64,000 nucleotides of DNA, from assembly GCF_018327685.1 (NCBI RefSeq), contig NZ_BNEL01000003.1, positions 1,488,001-1,552,000 on the forward strand, written 5' to 3'. Positions 25,531 to 33,909 of this stretch are shown in pieces. Source of the DNA: Streptomyces sp. TS71-3. GTDB lineage: Bacteria > Actinomycetota > Actinomycetes > Streptomycetales > Streptomycetaceae. The translations under genes and the position numbers were made by a program. The notes beneath the pieces were generated by a model that saw only the letters and a program-made list of their open reading frames with translations, did no database searches and was not told the DNA's origin. Position 1 is the stretch's first letter; every line of letters starts with the position of its first letter.

Positions 25531-26295
25531 ATGAGCGTGCAGACCCCCGCAGACTTCACCGGCCGAGTCGTCATCGTCACCGGGGCCGGATCCGGTATCG
25601 GCCGCGCCACGGCCCGCGCCTTCGCCCGCGCGGGCGCCCGGGTGCTGGGCGTGGGGCGGCGCAAGGACGCCCTGGAGGAGACCGCGGCCGGACGCCCGGG
25701 AATCGCCGTTCACCCGGCCGACCTGCGCGACCCGGGGGCGGCCGAGGAGATCGTCGGGGCCGCGACCGGCCGATGGGACCACCTCGACGTGCTCGTCAAC
25801 AACGCCGGAGCCGTCGCGTTCATGCCGCTCGCCGACACCACCGCCACGGGCATCGCCGACCTGTTCGCCCTCAACGTCACCGCGCCCAGCCTGCTGGCCC
25901 ACCGGGCGCTGCCCCACCTGCGCCGCAGTCGGGGCTCGATCCTCAACGTCTCCAGCACCTACGGCCACCGGCCGTCGTCCGGCACCGCGCACTACGCGGC
26001 CTCCAAGGCCGCCCTCGAACAGCTCACCCGCAGCTGGGCGCTGGAACTCGCCCCCGACGGCATCCGCGTCAACGCCGTGGCTCCGGGCCCGACCGAGAGC
26101 CAGGCCCTGGCGGCGGCCGGATTCCCCGAGGCGGCCGTCGACGACATCAAGCAGGACGAGGCCGCCCGCATCCCCCTCGGCCGCCGGGGCGAGCCCGACG
26201 AGGTGGCCACCTGGATCGTGCGCCTGACCGACCCCGCCACCACCTGGCTCACCGGCCAGGTCCTCACGGTCGACGGGGGCCTCGAACTCGTCTGA
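25531..26295 (+). CDS. SDR family oxidoreductase
   Basis: A 254-residue classical short-chain dehydrogenase/reductase: cofactor motif VTGAGSGIGRATARAF (TGxxxGxG), LVNNAGAV, catalytic Ser in LNVSSTYG, and the YxxxK in HYAASKAALEQ. The C-terminus TGQVLTVDGGLELV is standard. GRR after the second strand (LGVGRRKDA) suggests NADPH. Substrate unknown. Controlled, by position, by the divergent ArsR protein. Confidence 0.9.
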   Translation: MSVQTPADFTGRVVIVTGAGSGIGRATARAFARAGARVLGVGRRKDALEETAAGRPGIAVHPADLRDPGAAEEIVGAATGRWDHLDVLVNNAGAVAFMPLADTTATGIADLFALNVTAPSLLAHRALPHLRRSRGSILNVSSTYGHRPSSGTAHYAASKAALEQLTRSWALELAPDGIRVNAVAPGPTESQALAAAGFPEAAVDDIKQDEAARIPLGRRGEPDEVATWIVRLTDPATTWLTGQVLTVDGGLELV

Positions 26296-26380
26296 GCCGT
26301 CGTCGAGCCCGAACCGGCCAGGAGGCCGACACCGCCGGGTTCCCGAACCGACCGGTCATGCGAAACGCGGCCCCCGTCCG

Positions 26381-27025
26381 TCAGCCGAGCAGGCCCGTGA
26401 GGATCCGGCGCAGGGCCTCCGGCAACGGGTCGCCGTCCCCGGGGGCGGGGTTGAGGGCGGCGAGGTGGGGGTGGTTGCCCTCGGCGGCCACGTGCGCGAC
26501 GTAGCGGGCGCTGCGCAGCATGTCGACGGGGGAGGCCTCCGCGCGTGCCGCCGCGGCGACCACCGCGTTGAGGATCCCGAGCGCGACCAGCTTCTCCCCG
26601 TCGGTCGCGGGGTGGCCGGCGAGCGCGGCGAAGAAGTGCTCGTTGACGTCGATGCCATGGGGGCCGACCGCCGGCCTGGTGAGGGTGAGTTCGGCGAGCC
26701 ACGGGTGGCGGCGGTAGATCTCGCGGGCCTGGAGCCCGAGGCCCACCAGGTCGGCCAGCCAGTCTCCGGAGGGTTCGCGGAGGTCGTACTCGCCGCAGAC
26801 GTGGTCGGCCATCAGGTCGAGGAGGTCGCCGTGATTGTCGACATACCGGTAGAGCGAGCCGGCCCCCGTCCCCAGCTCCGCGGCGACGTTGCGCATGGAG
26901 ACCCCGTCGAGCCCGTCCCGGTCGGCGACCCGCACCGCGGCCTCGGTGATCTCCTCGCGCGTGCGGCCGGCCGGTCGTCCGGCCCCTGACTTGCCCGGCC
27001 TCATCCAGATGAGATCCGACTCCAT
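26381..27025 (-). CDS. TetR/AcrR family regulator
   Basis: A 214-residue TetR repressor: helix-turn-helix at about residues 24-70 (ITEAAVRVADRDGLDGVSMRNVAAELGTGAGSLYRYVDNHGDLLDLM), with a C-terminal domain of the TetR_C type (REIYRRHPWLAELTLTRPAVGPHGIDVNEHFFAAL). The ATG at 27025 starts the conserved part; longer in-frame extensions would run through the divergent glycosyltransferase. It probably controls that gene. Confidence 0.88.
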   Translation of the reverse strand: MESDLIWMRPGKSGAGRPAGRTREEITEAAVRVADRDGLDGVSMRNVAAELGTGAGSLYRYVDNHGDLLDLMADHVCGEYDLREPSGDWLADLVGLGLQAREIYRRHPWLAELTLTRPAVGPHGIDVNEHFFAALAGHPATDGEKLVALGILNAVVAAAARAEASPVDMLRSARYVAHVAAEGNHPHLAALNPAPGDGDPLPEALRRILTGLLG

Positions 27026-27087
27026 GGCGCCTCCGTGTACCCCTCTTTGCGAACAGTGTATGCGTCGCGTTATATTCGAGAACGCCG

Positions 27088-27108
27088 TTAGCGAACGGTG
27101 AACGCTAA
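27088..27108. promoter_or_regulatory. Candidate operator between TetR and glycosyltransferase
   Basis: TTAGCG, nine bases, CGCTAA: an inverted repeat in the 132-base divergent intergenic region, overlapping a smaller repeat CCGTT/AACGG (27085-27098). The surrounding sequence (27055-27085) is relatively AT-rich and probably holds both promoters. Assignment to the TetR protein is inferred from position. Confidence 0.4.
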
Positions 27109-27157
27109 GTCGGGAACACCGGACGGGAAGCCGTGCGGCAGGCGAGGTGGAGGCACG

Positions 27158-28378
27158 ATGAAGGTTCTGATCCTGAGCCCCGGCACCCGCGGTGACGTCG
27201 TGCCGGCGACCGGGCTGGGGGCGGCGTTCGTCGCCGACGGCCACGAGGTCACCGTCGTGGCGGGCGAAGAGTACGAGCCGCTCGTGACCGGGGCCGGCTG
27301 CACGCTCGCGCCGATCGGCGCGCCGCTCGGGCCGCAGGCGGACGGCAGCGCCGGCGCCCCGGAGGGGGTGCGTGCCCACCTCGCGGCGCTGCGGGTCTAC
27401 ATGGACCGGGCCGCCACCGCCGCGCTGCGCGCCGCACCCGGCGCGGAAGCCGTGCTCGCCAACGGCATCGCCCCGTATGGCCACGACATCGCCGAAGGCA
27501 TCGGCGTGCCGTCCGTCGACGCGCTGCTGCAACCCTGGCAGCCCAGCGCCGCCTATCCGCCCGTGATCTTCAGTCGGCGTGACCTCGGCCGGGCCGGCAA
27601 CCGTCTCGCCGGGCGGATCGCGCGCCGCGTTCCGACGCCCTACGACCCGGCCTGCGCCCGGATACGCTCCGAGCTCGGCCTGCCTCCCGAGGCCCGCCGC
27701 GCCGGACAGCGCCGGCGGGACGCCGAGGGGCGAACCGTCCACCACGGCATCAGCCCCGCCGTGCTGCCCCGGCCGGCCGACTGGCCCGCCCACCTGACCC
27801 TCGACGGCTTCTGGTGGCCCCCCGAGCCCGAGGACTGGAACGCGCCGGCCTCGCTGTGCGAGTTCCTCGACGCCGGCCCCGCGCCCGTCGTGATCACCCT
27901 CGGCAGCGTTCCGCCGAACTCGGCTGCCGTGCGGGCGGTGGAAGAGGCGTTGCGATCGGGCAAGGCGCGCGCGATCGTGCAGGGCGCGCAGCTGCGCCCG
28001 GTCGCCGACCGGCTGGACAGCCCCCACGTGATCCACGTCGGGGATGTGCCGCACGGCTGGCTCCTGCCCCGGGCCGCCGCGGTCGTACACCAGGCGGGAG
28101 CGGGGATCGCCGCCGCGGCCCTGCGGGCCGCGATCCCGTCGGTTCCCCTGCCGATGCACACGGACCAGCCCTTCTGGGCGCGCCGCCTGGTCGCCCTCGG
28201 CGCGGCCACCGACCCGATCCCGATCGGGAAGGTCGACGGCTCCCTCCTCGAAGCGGCCATCGCGCAGGCGCGTTCGAGCCGGCCGCTGCGTGGCGGCGCT
28301 CGCGCCGTCCAGCAGGCGATGCAGGGGGAGGACGGCACCCGGTCGCTGCGGGACTGGCTCCGCCGGGTTGCCGTCTAG
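27158..28378 (+). CDS. GT1-family glycosyltransferase
   Basis: A 406-residue GT-B glycosyltransferase. The N-terminal MKVLILSPGTRGDVVPATGLGAAFVADGHEVTVVAG is the Glyco_transf_28/UGT opening (GTRGDV). The C-terminal donor site HVIHVGDVPHGWLLPRAAAVVHQAGAGIAAAALRAAIPSVPLPMHTDQPFWARRL is a good UGT signature. Such enzymes glycosylate antibiotics, sterols or other small molecules and can give self-protection; the TetR pairing fits an inducible detoxification gene. GTGGAGG precedes ATG 27158. Its TAG stop lies in the CTAG that borders the MITE-like element. Confidence 0.88.
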   Translation: MKVLILSPGTRGDVVPATGLGAAFVADGHEVTVVAGEEYEPLVTGAGCTLAPIGAPLGPQADGSAGAPEGVRAHLAALRVYMDRAATAALRAAPGAEAVLANGIAPYGHDIAEGIGVPSVDALLQPWQPSAAYPPVIFSRRDLGRAGNRLAGRIARRVPTPYDPACARIRSELGLPPEARRAGQRRRDAEGRTVHHGISPAVLPRPADWPAHLTLDGFWWPPEPEDWNAPASLCEFLDAGPAPVVITLGSVPPNSAAVRAVEEALRSGKARAIVQGAQLRPVADRLDSPHVIHVGDVPHGWLLPRAAAVVHQAGAGIAAAALRAAIPSVPLPMHTDQPFWARRLVALGAATDPIPIGKVDGSLLEAAIAQARSSRPLRGGARAVQQAMQGEDGTRSLRDWLRRVAV

Positions 28379-28610
28379 GTCGTGTCCGGCGGATCTTCGT
28401 GGATCAGCCTGCGGCGTCTGGTGCCGTGCATCGCAAGGCGGAGGATCATACTCGTACTGGGCGTACCCGGATGACTCCGACAACGCGGCGAGGTGCGGTA
28501 CTGGGGGCACTCCCCCACTGCCCTGAACGGGCGTGGGAGGTACCCCCACCCACGCCCTTCAGGCAGTGGGGGAGTCGCGGGCCCACGAAGATCCGCCGGA
28601 CACGACCTAG
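28375..28610. mobile_element. MITE-like element with 28-bp perfect terminal repeats
   Basis: A 236-base non-coding element. Bases 28375-28402 and 28583-28610 are exact reverse complements (28 bases, beginning CTAGGTCGTGTCCGGCGGAT). The outer CTAG may be a target duplication. Inside, 28509-28576 forms a second long hairpin (ACTCCCCCACTGCC.. paired with ..GGCAGTGGGGGAGT) that contains the motif found at 12301 and 15104. It has no open frame, so it would need a transposase in trans, perhaps from an IS5- or IS630-type element. A truncated right end occurs at 19-68. Confidence 0.85.
28510..28548. repeat. Dispersed hairpin motif, copy 3 (inside the MITE-like element)
   Basis: CTCCCCCACTGCC, CTGAACGGGCG, TGGGAGGTACCCCCA. 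It is the left arm and loop of the internal hairpin of the element at 28375-28610 and corresponds to the free-standing copies at 12301-12337 and 15104-15140. Confidence 0.75.
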
Positions 28611-28805
28611 TCTAGGGCGTATCGAGTCGTCAACGGCCGGTGGATGGCCGTCTGATGGGGGGAGTGGTGGCCGGTTCCCGCCGATTCCGCGGAACCCGGA
28701 GCCTCTGCGAGTCCAGCAGGATCAGCCGGTCATCCTCCAGCCGTGGCCCGTGCGCTGCGGCAGCCCCCGCGAGGGCCCCGGGTAGCGGACCATAGAATCG
28801 AACGC

Positions 28806-29141
28806 ATGTCCGATCTACCGCCCGACCTGCCGCGCCTCCGTGTTCTGGAGACCTGGCTGCTCTACATGCTGGACAGGGTGCGGCGGAAGATCGCCTTTCT
28901 GGAGCGGCGTGAGTCGGAGCGGCGGCGCGGGGACCGGGAGAGGCCGCCGGTGCCGGACTGGACGGTCGAGATGGGTATCGGGCACGGCCGGCCTCCGGTG
29001 TACGTGCACGTGGGCGGGTGCCCGACCGCCGGGGGGAGATTGCGTCCGGTCGGCCGTGCCGCGGCGGTTCGGGCGCTGACCGAGGGGACGTCCGCGTGCC
29101 CGCACTGCCGGCCGGACAGCGCGCTCGGACTCCTGGAGTGA
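28806..29141 (+). CDS. DUF6233 family protein
   Basis: A 111-residue Streptomyces protein matching my memory of DUF6233: a helical start (PRLRVLETWLLYMLDRVRRKIAFLERRESERRR), then a small domain PDWTVEMGIGHGRPPVYVHVGGC and a C-terminal SACPHCRPDSAL. The Cys/His spacing (GGC..ACPHC) hints at a metal site. It is usually found in accessory regions; function unknown. The ATG at 28806 begins the conserved part. Confidence 0.7.
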   Translation: MSDLPPDLPRLRVLETWLLYMLDRVRRKIAFLERRESERRRGDRERPPVPDWTVEMGIGHGRPPVYVHVGGCPTAGGRLRPVGRAAAVRALTEGTSACPHCRPDSALGLLE

Positions 29142-29160
29142 GCCGGGCGCCCGGCGCCGG

Positions 29161-29997
29161 TCAGTCCGTGCCCCGCACGTACCGCTCGCCCGACTCCCGC
29201 AGCCGTTCGTGCAGGCCCTGGAAGACCGCCGCGGAGTGGCCGCCCGGCCAGTCGGGAGGGAGCAGCTCCGGTGGGAGCCCGGGGTCCGTGTACGGGAGGT
29301 GGCGCCAGGAGTCCAGAGCGAGGAGGTAGTCCCGGTAGGCGTCCTCCGCCGGGGTGTCCGCACGTGCCCGCCAGGCGAGAAGCACCGGTTCGTGCGCGGC
29401 CAGGAACCGCTCGTGCTCCGCGGCGATGCCGGGCAGGTCCCACCAGCGCGCCACGGACCGTGCCGTCTCGGCGAACCCCAGGTGCGCGCCCTGGAACAGC
29501 TCCACGTAGGGGTCGAGGCCGAGCCTGCGCAGGGTGTGCCGGGTCTCCTCGTGCAGCCGGGCGGGCGCGATCCACACGCCGGGTGCCGCGGTGCCGAAGC
29601 CCAGTCCCGCGAGCCGGGAGCGCAGCACGTGCCGCTTCGCGCGCTCCGTCTCCGGCACCGAGAAGACCGCCAGCACCCAGCCGTCGCCGGCGCGCGGCGG
29701 TTCGTGGACGTAGATGCGGCGGTCGCCGTCGTCGAGGAGTTGCCGGGCGCCCGGGGAGAGCGCGTATCCCGCGGCGCCGCCGGCGGTGCGCTCGGGCACC
29801 AGCAGCCCCCGGCGCTTCAGCCGCGACACGGACGAGCGCACGGACGGCGCGTCCACCCCGGCGGTGCCGAGCAGCCGGACGAGCTCCGCGACCGGGACGG
29901 GCCCCTCGAACCCACGGCCGTAGGCGCCGTAGAACGTGACGATCAGCGAGCGCGGGGTGTGCGTGCTGACGGGCTGGGGATGAGGCGGCTCGGACAC
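29161..29997 (-). CDS. PaaX-family transcriptional repressor
   Basis: A 278-residue PaaX-like protein: N-terminal winged helix (SLIVTFYGAYGR, SVRSSVSRLKRRGLLVPER), central GDGWVLAVFSVPETERAKRHVLRSRLAGLGFGTAAPGVWIAP, and C-terminal YRDYLLALDSWRHLPYTDPGLPPELLPPDWPG. PaaX proteins repress aryl-CoA catabolic genes and are released by the CoA thioester. It is followed on the same strand order by the aryl-CoA ligase (5-base gap upstream) and is therefore the likely pathway regulator, sensing for example 2-aminobenzoyl-CoA. Confidence 0.9.
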   Translation of the reverse strand: MSEPPHPQPVSTHTPRSLIVTFYGAYGRGFEGPVPVAELVRLLGTAGVDAPSVRSSVSRLKRRGLLVPERTAGGAAGYALSPGARQLLDDGDRRIYVHEPPRAGDGWVLAVFSVPETERAKRHVLRSRLAGLGFGTAAPGVWIAPARLHEETRHTLRRLGLDPYVELFQGAHLGFAETARSVARWWDLPGIAAEHERFLAAHEPVLLAWRARADTPAEDAYRDYLLALDSWRHLPYTDPGLPPELLPPDWPGGHSAAVFQGLHERLRESGERYVRGTD

Positions 29998-30001
29998 GTC
30001 A

Positions 30002-32011
30002 TCACTCTAGAACGCCAGGTCCGGGCGTGTGCGGGTCATCCTCGCCGGGGCCCGCCGCCGGCCCGGAACCGCCGGGTGCCCGGCCGCCGTCCGCCCCGCG
30101 CAGCCTGAAGCGCTGCAACTTGCCCGTCGCCGTGTGGGGGAGCGTGCCGCAGAAGACGATCTCGCGGGGGCACTTGTACGGCGCCAGGTTCGACCTGACG
30201 AACTCGCGCAGCCCGTCGGCGTCCGGCACGGCCTGGCCGCGCAGCACCACGTACGCGACGGGTATCTGCCCGCGCGCCTCGTCCGGGCGGCCCACCACGG
30301 CCGTCTCCACCACGTCGGGGTGGCGCAGCAGGACCTCCTCTATCTCCGGGCCCGCGATGTTGTACCCCGCAGAGATGATCATGTCGTCGGCGCGTGCCAC
30401 GTAGCGGAAGTAGCCTTCGGGGTCGCGGACATAGGTGTCACCCGTCACGTTCCAGCCGTCGCGCACGTACGCGCTCTGCCGGGGATCGGCCAGGTAGCGG
30501 CAGCCGACCGGGCCGCGCACCGCGAGCAGCCCGGGGTGCCCGTCCGGCACCTCGCGCCCTGAGGCGTCCACCACCCGTGCCTGCCAACCCGGTACGGCAC
30601 GGCCGGTGCTGCCGGGCCTTATGTCGCCGTCCGACGCGGAGATGAAGATGTGCAGCAACTCGGTGGACCCGATGCCGTTGATGATCCGCAGGCCGGTGCG
30701 CCGGTACCAGGACCGCCAGGTGGCCGCCGGCAGGTTCTCGCCCGCGGAGACGCACCGCCGCAGCGCCGTGATGTCATGGCCGTCCAGCTGGTCCAGCATG
30801 GTGCGGTAGGCGGTGGGCGCCGTGAACAGCACCGACACGCGGTGCTCCGCGATGGCGGGCAGCAGCTGGCGCGGCCCGGCCTGTTCGAGCAGGAGCGTGC
30901 TCGCGCCGGCGCGCAGCGGGAAGATCACGAGTCCGCCGAGCCCGAAGGTGAACCCCAGCGGGGGGCTGCCCGTGAACACGTCGTCCGGCACCGGCTTGAG
31001 GACGTGCCGGGAGAAGGTGTCCGCGACCGCCAGCACGTCGCGGTGGAAGTGCAGGCAGCCTTTGGGCATGCCGGTGGTGCCCGAGGTGAAGGCGATCAGG
31101 GCGATGTCGTCGGCGGCGGTGTCCACGGCCCGGTAGCGCGAGGGGCCCGGCAACTGGGCGCAGCGCTGCGTCAGATCCCCGGGCGCGTCCTGGCCGTAGG
31201 TCGTGATCGTCAGCCCGGGCACCTGGGCAGCGGCCAGGTCGTCGACCGAGCGCGCGTCGCACAAAGCGTGCCCGACGCGGGCGATCCCGCAGATGGCGGC
31301 CAGCTCGCGGGCGCGGTGCTGGGCCAGCACGGTGACCGCGACGGCGCCCGCCTTCATCACGGCCAGCCAGCATGCGGCGAGCCAGGGTGTGGTGGGGCCG
31401 CGCAGCAGCACGCGGTTCCCGGGCCGCACGCCCAACTGGCCGGTCAGGACGTGCGCGATCCGGTCCACACGGTCCTGGAGCTGCCGGTACGACCAGACCT
31501 CGCCGGACGGCGACCGGAACGCCGGCCGCTCGCCGCCGAACCGCCGGAGCGTGCCGTCCAGCAGCTCGGCGCCGCAGTTCAGCCGCGCCGGGTAGCGCAG
31601 TTCGGGCAGGTCGAAGACCAGGCCGGGCCGCTGTGCGGCGGGCGGCAGGTGGTCGCGCGCGAAGGTGTCGGTGTGGGCGGTGTACGGGGCGTGTGCGGTC
31701 TCCCCGGGGTCGGAGCCCGGGGCGTTCTCGGTACGGGTCGCTGCGGTGTGCGCGGCACCTGTGTCCGGGGTGCCCCCGGTATCGGTGGCCGCGGGCGTGT
31801 GCCCGGTGCCGGGGCTCGCGGTGTCCCCGATGCCCATGCCTGTGGCCGGGTTGGTCCCCGCGCTTTCCGCGCTCCCCGCGGCCGGCGTGGTGCCCTCCGG
31901 CGCGGTCCGGGGCGCGCCGGGGTGTTCGGGCGTGCGCGGTGTGCTTGCCGGAGCCGGAGCACGCCCGGGGGCGGCTCCGGTGCTTCTCTGCCTGGCGTTC
32001 CCGGCGTCCAT
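30002..32011 (-). CDS. Benzoate/2-aminobenzoate-type CoA ligase
   Basis: A 669-residue AMP-forming acyl-CoA synthetase. The core starts at about residue 110 (FARDHLPPAAQRPGLVFDLPELRYP, the usual start of benzoate-CoA-ligase-family proteins). It contains the P-loop-like IAFTSGTTGMPKGCLHF, INGIGSTELLHIF, the hinge GDTYVRDPEGYFRYVARADDMI and catalytic Lys in TATGKLQRF. It activates an aromatic acid with ATP and CoA. The first 110 residues are a disordered Ala/Thr/Pro/Gly-rich extension unlike the family. ATG 32011 follows a good ribosome site (AAGGGGG). The gene is divergent from the acyl-CoA dehydrogenase. Confidence 0.88.
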   Translation of the reverse strand: MDAGNARQRSTGAAPGRAPAPASTPRTPEHPGAPRTAPEGTTPAAGSAESAGTNPATGMGIGDTASPGTGHTPAATDTGGTPDTGAAHTAATRTENAPGSDPGETAHAPYTAHTDTFARDHLPPAAQRPGLVFDLPELRYPARLNCGAELLDGTLRRFGGERPAFRSPSGEVWSYRQLQDRVDRIAHVLTGQLGVRPGNRVLLRGPTTPWLAACWLAVMKAGAVAVTVLAQHRARELAAICGIARVGHALCDARSVDDLAAAQVPGLTITTYGQDAPGDLTQRCAQLPGPSRYRAVDTAADDIALIAFTSGTTGMPKGCLHFHRDVLAVADTFSRHVLKPVPDDVFTGSPPLGFTFGLGGLVIFPLRAGASTLLLEQAGPRQLLPAIAEHRVSVLFTAPTAYRTMLDQLDGHDITALRRCVSAGENLPAATWRSWYRRTGLRIINGIGSTELLHIFISASDGDIRPGSTGRAVPGWQARVVDASGREVPDGHPGLLAVRGPVGCRYLADPRQSAYVRDGWNVTGDTYVRDPEGYFRYVARADDMIISAGYNIAGPEIEEVLLRHPDVVETAVVGRPDEARGQIPVAYVVLRGQAVPDADGLREFVRSNLAPYKCPREIVFCGTLPHTATGKLQRFRLRGADGGRAPGGSGPAAGPGEDDPHTPGPGVLE

Positions 32012-32132
32012 GGGCGGTTTGCCCCCTTGGGATGGTGGGCTCGCGCAAGTCGTTGTGGGCTCGCGTATGGAGCGTATCGTGATGGTGACGACAGTCAACG
32101 GTTCGCGATATGGCGGATCTGAAGGGGACCCG

Positions 32133-33257
32133 ATGGCCAAGACGCCCGCGTTCGCGCTGGACCCCGAGCAACTCGCCTGGTGCACGGAGCTGAGGGCACT
32201 CGCCGCCGAGCGGCTCCGCCCGGTCGCCGAGCGGGGCGAGCCCGGCCGCCTCAACCGGCCGCTGCTCGCGGCCCTCGGCGAGCACGGCCTGCTGCGCAGG
32301 CTGTTCACGTCCGGCGCGCTCGACCTCTGCCTGATGCGGGAGTCCCTGGCCTACGCCTGCACCGACGCGGAGACGGCCCTCGCCCTCCAGGGTCTCGGCG
32401 CGCATCCCGTGCTGGCGTGGGGCACGGCCGAGCAGCGGGAACGCTGGCTGCCCGAGGTGACGAGCGGACGCGCGGTGGCCGCGTTCGCGCTGAGCGAGCC
32501 CGACGCCGGCTCCGACGCCGCGGCGCTCAGCCTCGCCGCCGACCCCGATCCGGGAGGCGACGGCTGGCGGCTCACCGGCGGCAAGTGCTGGATCTCGCAG
32601 GCCCCGGAGGCCGACTTCTACACCGTCTTCGCCCGTACCACACCCGGTGCGGGCGCCCGCGGCATCACCGCCTTCCTGGTCCCCGCCGGCCGGCCGGGCC
32701 TGACCGGCAGCCCGCTGGACATGCTCGCCCCGCACGCCATCGGGGCCCTGGAGTTCGACGGTACGCCCGTGACCCGGGCCGATGTGATCGGCGAGCCGGA
32801 CCGCGGCTTCCAGGTCGCCATGGCCACCCTGAACCTCTTCCGCCCCAGCGTCGGTGCCTTCGCGCTCGGCATGGCGCAGGCCGCGCTCGACGCCACCATC
32901 GCCCACACCGCACGGCGCGAGGCCTTCGGCGGGGTCCTCCGCGACCTCCAGGCCGTCGCCCACCAGGTCGCCGAGATGGCCACGCGCACCGAGGCCGCCC
33001 GGATGCTGGTCTACGCGGCGGCCGCGGCGTACGACCGCGGTGACGACGGCGTCGCCCGGACCTCCGCGATGGCCAAGCTGCTGGCCACCGAGACCGCCCA
33101 GTACGTCGTCGACAAGGCCGTCCAGCTGCACGGCGCCCGCGCCCTGAGCCGCGGCCACCTCCTGGAGCACCTCTACCGCGAGGTGCGGGCCCCGCGGATC
33201 TACGAGGGCGCCAGCGAGGTGCAGCGCACGATCATCGCGAAGGAGCTGTACCGGTGA
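32133..33257 (+). CDS. Acyl-CoA dehydrogenase
   Basis: A 374-residue FAD enzyme with the three-part ACAD fold: AFALSEPDAGSDAAAL and GGKCWISQAPEADFYTVFART (FAD/substrate region), AREAFGGVLRDLQAVAHQVAEM, and YREVRAPRIYEGASEVQRTIIAKELYR (catalytic-base region). AAGGGGA precedes ATG 32133. Its pairing with a divergent aryl-CoA ligase and a downstream RidA protein matches 2-aminobenzoyl-CoA loci, where it would oxidise the reduced ring intermediate. Confidence 0.9.
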   Translation: MAKTPAFALDPEQLAWCTELRALAAERLRPVAERGEPGRLNRPLLAALGEHGLLRRLFTSGALDLCLMRESLAYACTDAETALALQGLGAHPVLAWGTAEQRERWLPEVTSGRAVAAFALSEPDAGSDAAALSLAADPDPGGDGWRLTGGKCWISQAPEADFYTVFARTTPGAGARGITAFLVPAGRPGLTGSPLDMLAPHAIGALEFDGTPVTRADVIGEPDRGFQVAMATLNLFRPSVGAFALGMAQAALDATIAHTARREAFGGVLRDLQAVAHQVAEMATRTEAARMLVYAAAAAYDRGDDGVARTSAMAKLLATETAQYVVDKAVQLHGARALSRGHLLEHLYREVRAPRIYEGASEVQRTIIAKELYR

Positions 33258-33291
33258 GCGCCGCTGAGGAGCCGTACCCGGAGCCGTACCG

Positions 33292-33693
33292 GTGAGCCCC
33301 CTGGAGCGGGTCGACCCCCCGGAGCTGTCGCCGCCCACCGGCTTCTCGCACGCCGTCGTGGCGACCGGCTCCCGGCTGGTCATGCTCGCGGGCCAGACGG
33401 CGCTGGACGGGCAGGGGCGGGTCGTCGGCGAGACGCTTCCCGAGCAGTTCGACGTGGCGTTGGGCAACCTCCTCGCCGCGCTGGCCGCCGCCGGCGGCAC
33501 CCCCGCCGACCTCGCCCGCGTCACCGTCTACACCACCGACGTCGCCGGCTACCGCGCGCACGCCCGGGGGCTCGGCCGCATCTGGCGCGAGCGCGCGGGC
33601 CGGGACTACCCGGCGATGGCGCTGATCGGGGTGGTCCGGCTGTGGGACGAGGAGGCGCTGGTGGAGCTGGACGGCGTGGCCGTACTCGCCTGA
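33292..33693 (+). CDS. RidA-family (enamine/imine deaminase) protein
   Basis: A 133-residue RidA/YjgF-like protein: GFSHAVVATGSRLVMLAGQTALDGQGRVVG, FDVALGNLLAALAAAGGTPADLARVTVYTTDV, PAMALIGVVRLWDEEALVELDGVAVL. A typical RidA arginine is replaced by the VVRLWDEEALVE context (R present). It would hydrolyse the enamine/imine formed after oxidation of a 2-amino-substituted CoA ester, releasing ammonia, which argues for an amino- rather than hydroxybenzoate substrate. It follows the acyl-CoA dehydrogenase after 34 bases. Confidence 0.88.
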   Translation: MSPLERVDPPELSPPTGFSHAVVATGSRLVMLAGQTALDGQGRVVGETLPEQFDVALGNLLAALAAAGGTPADLARVTVYTTDVAGYRAHARGLGRIWRERAGRDYPAMALIGVVRLWDEEALVELDGVAVLA

Positions 33694-33909
33694 GGACGGC
33701 CGGCGTGGCTGTACTCAGCTGGGGGACGCCCGGCTTGGCCCTGCTCGCCCGGCACCGGCGCCGGCACCGGTACCGACGGCGACATGCGCCGGCGCGGGCG
33801 CGCCCCTGGCGGACCGCGCCCGGCGCGGGCGGCATGGCATCGTGATCGTGTGTCCCGGAGGGCCGCCGGGCGCACGGCCAGGACCGCCGGACCGAGGAGC
33901 AATCTGTAC

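Noticed and set aside
26381..28378. Edge of an antibiotic biosynthetic cluster
   Set aside because: A glycosyltransferase with a TetR regulator is present, but no polyketide, peptide or sugar-biosynthesis genes surround it; a detoxification pair is simpler.
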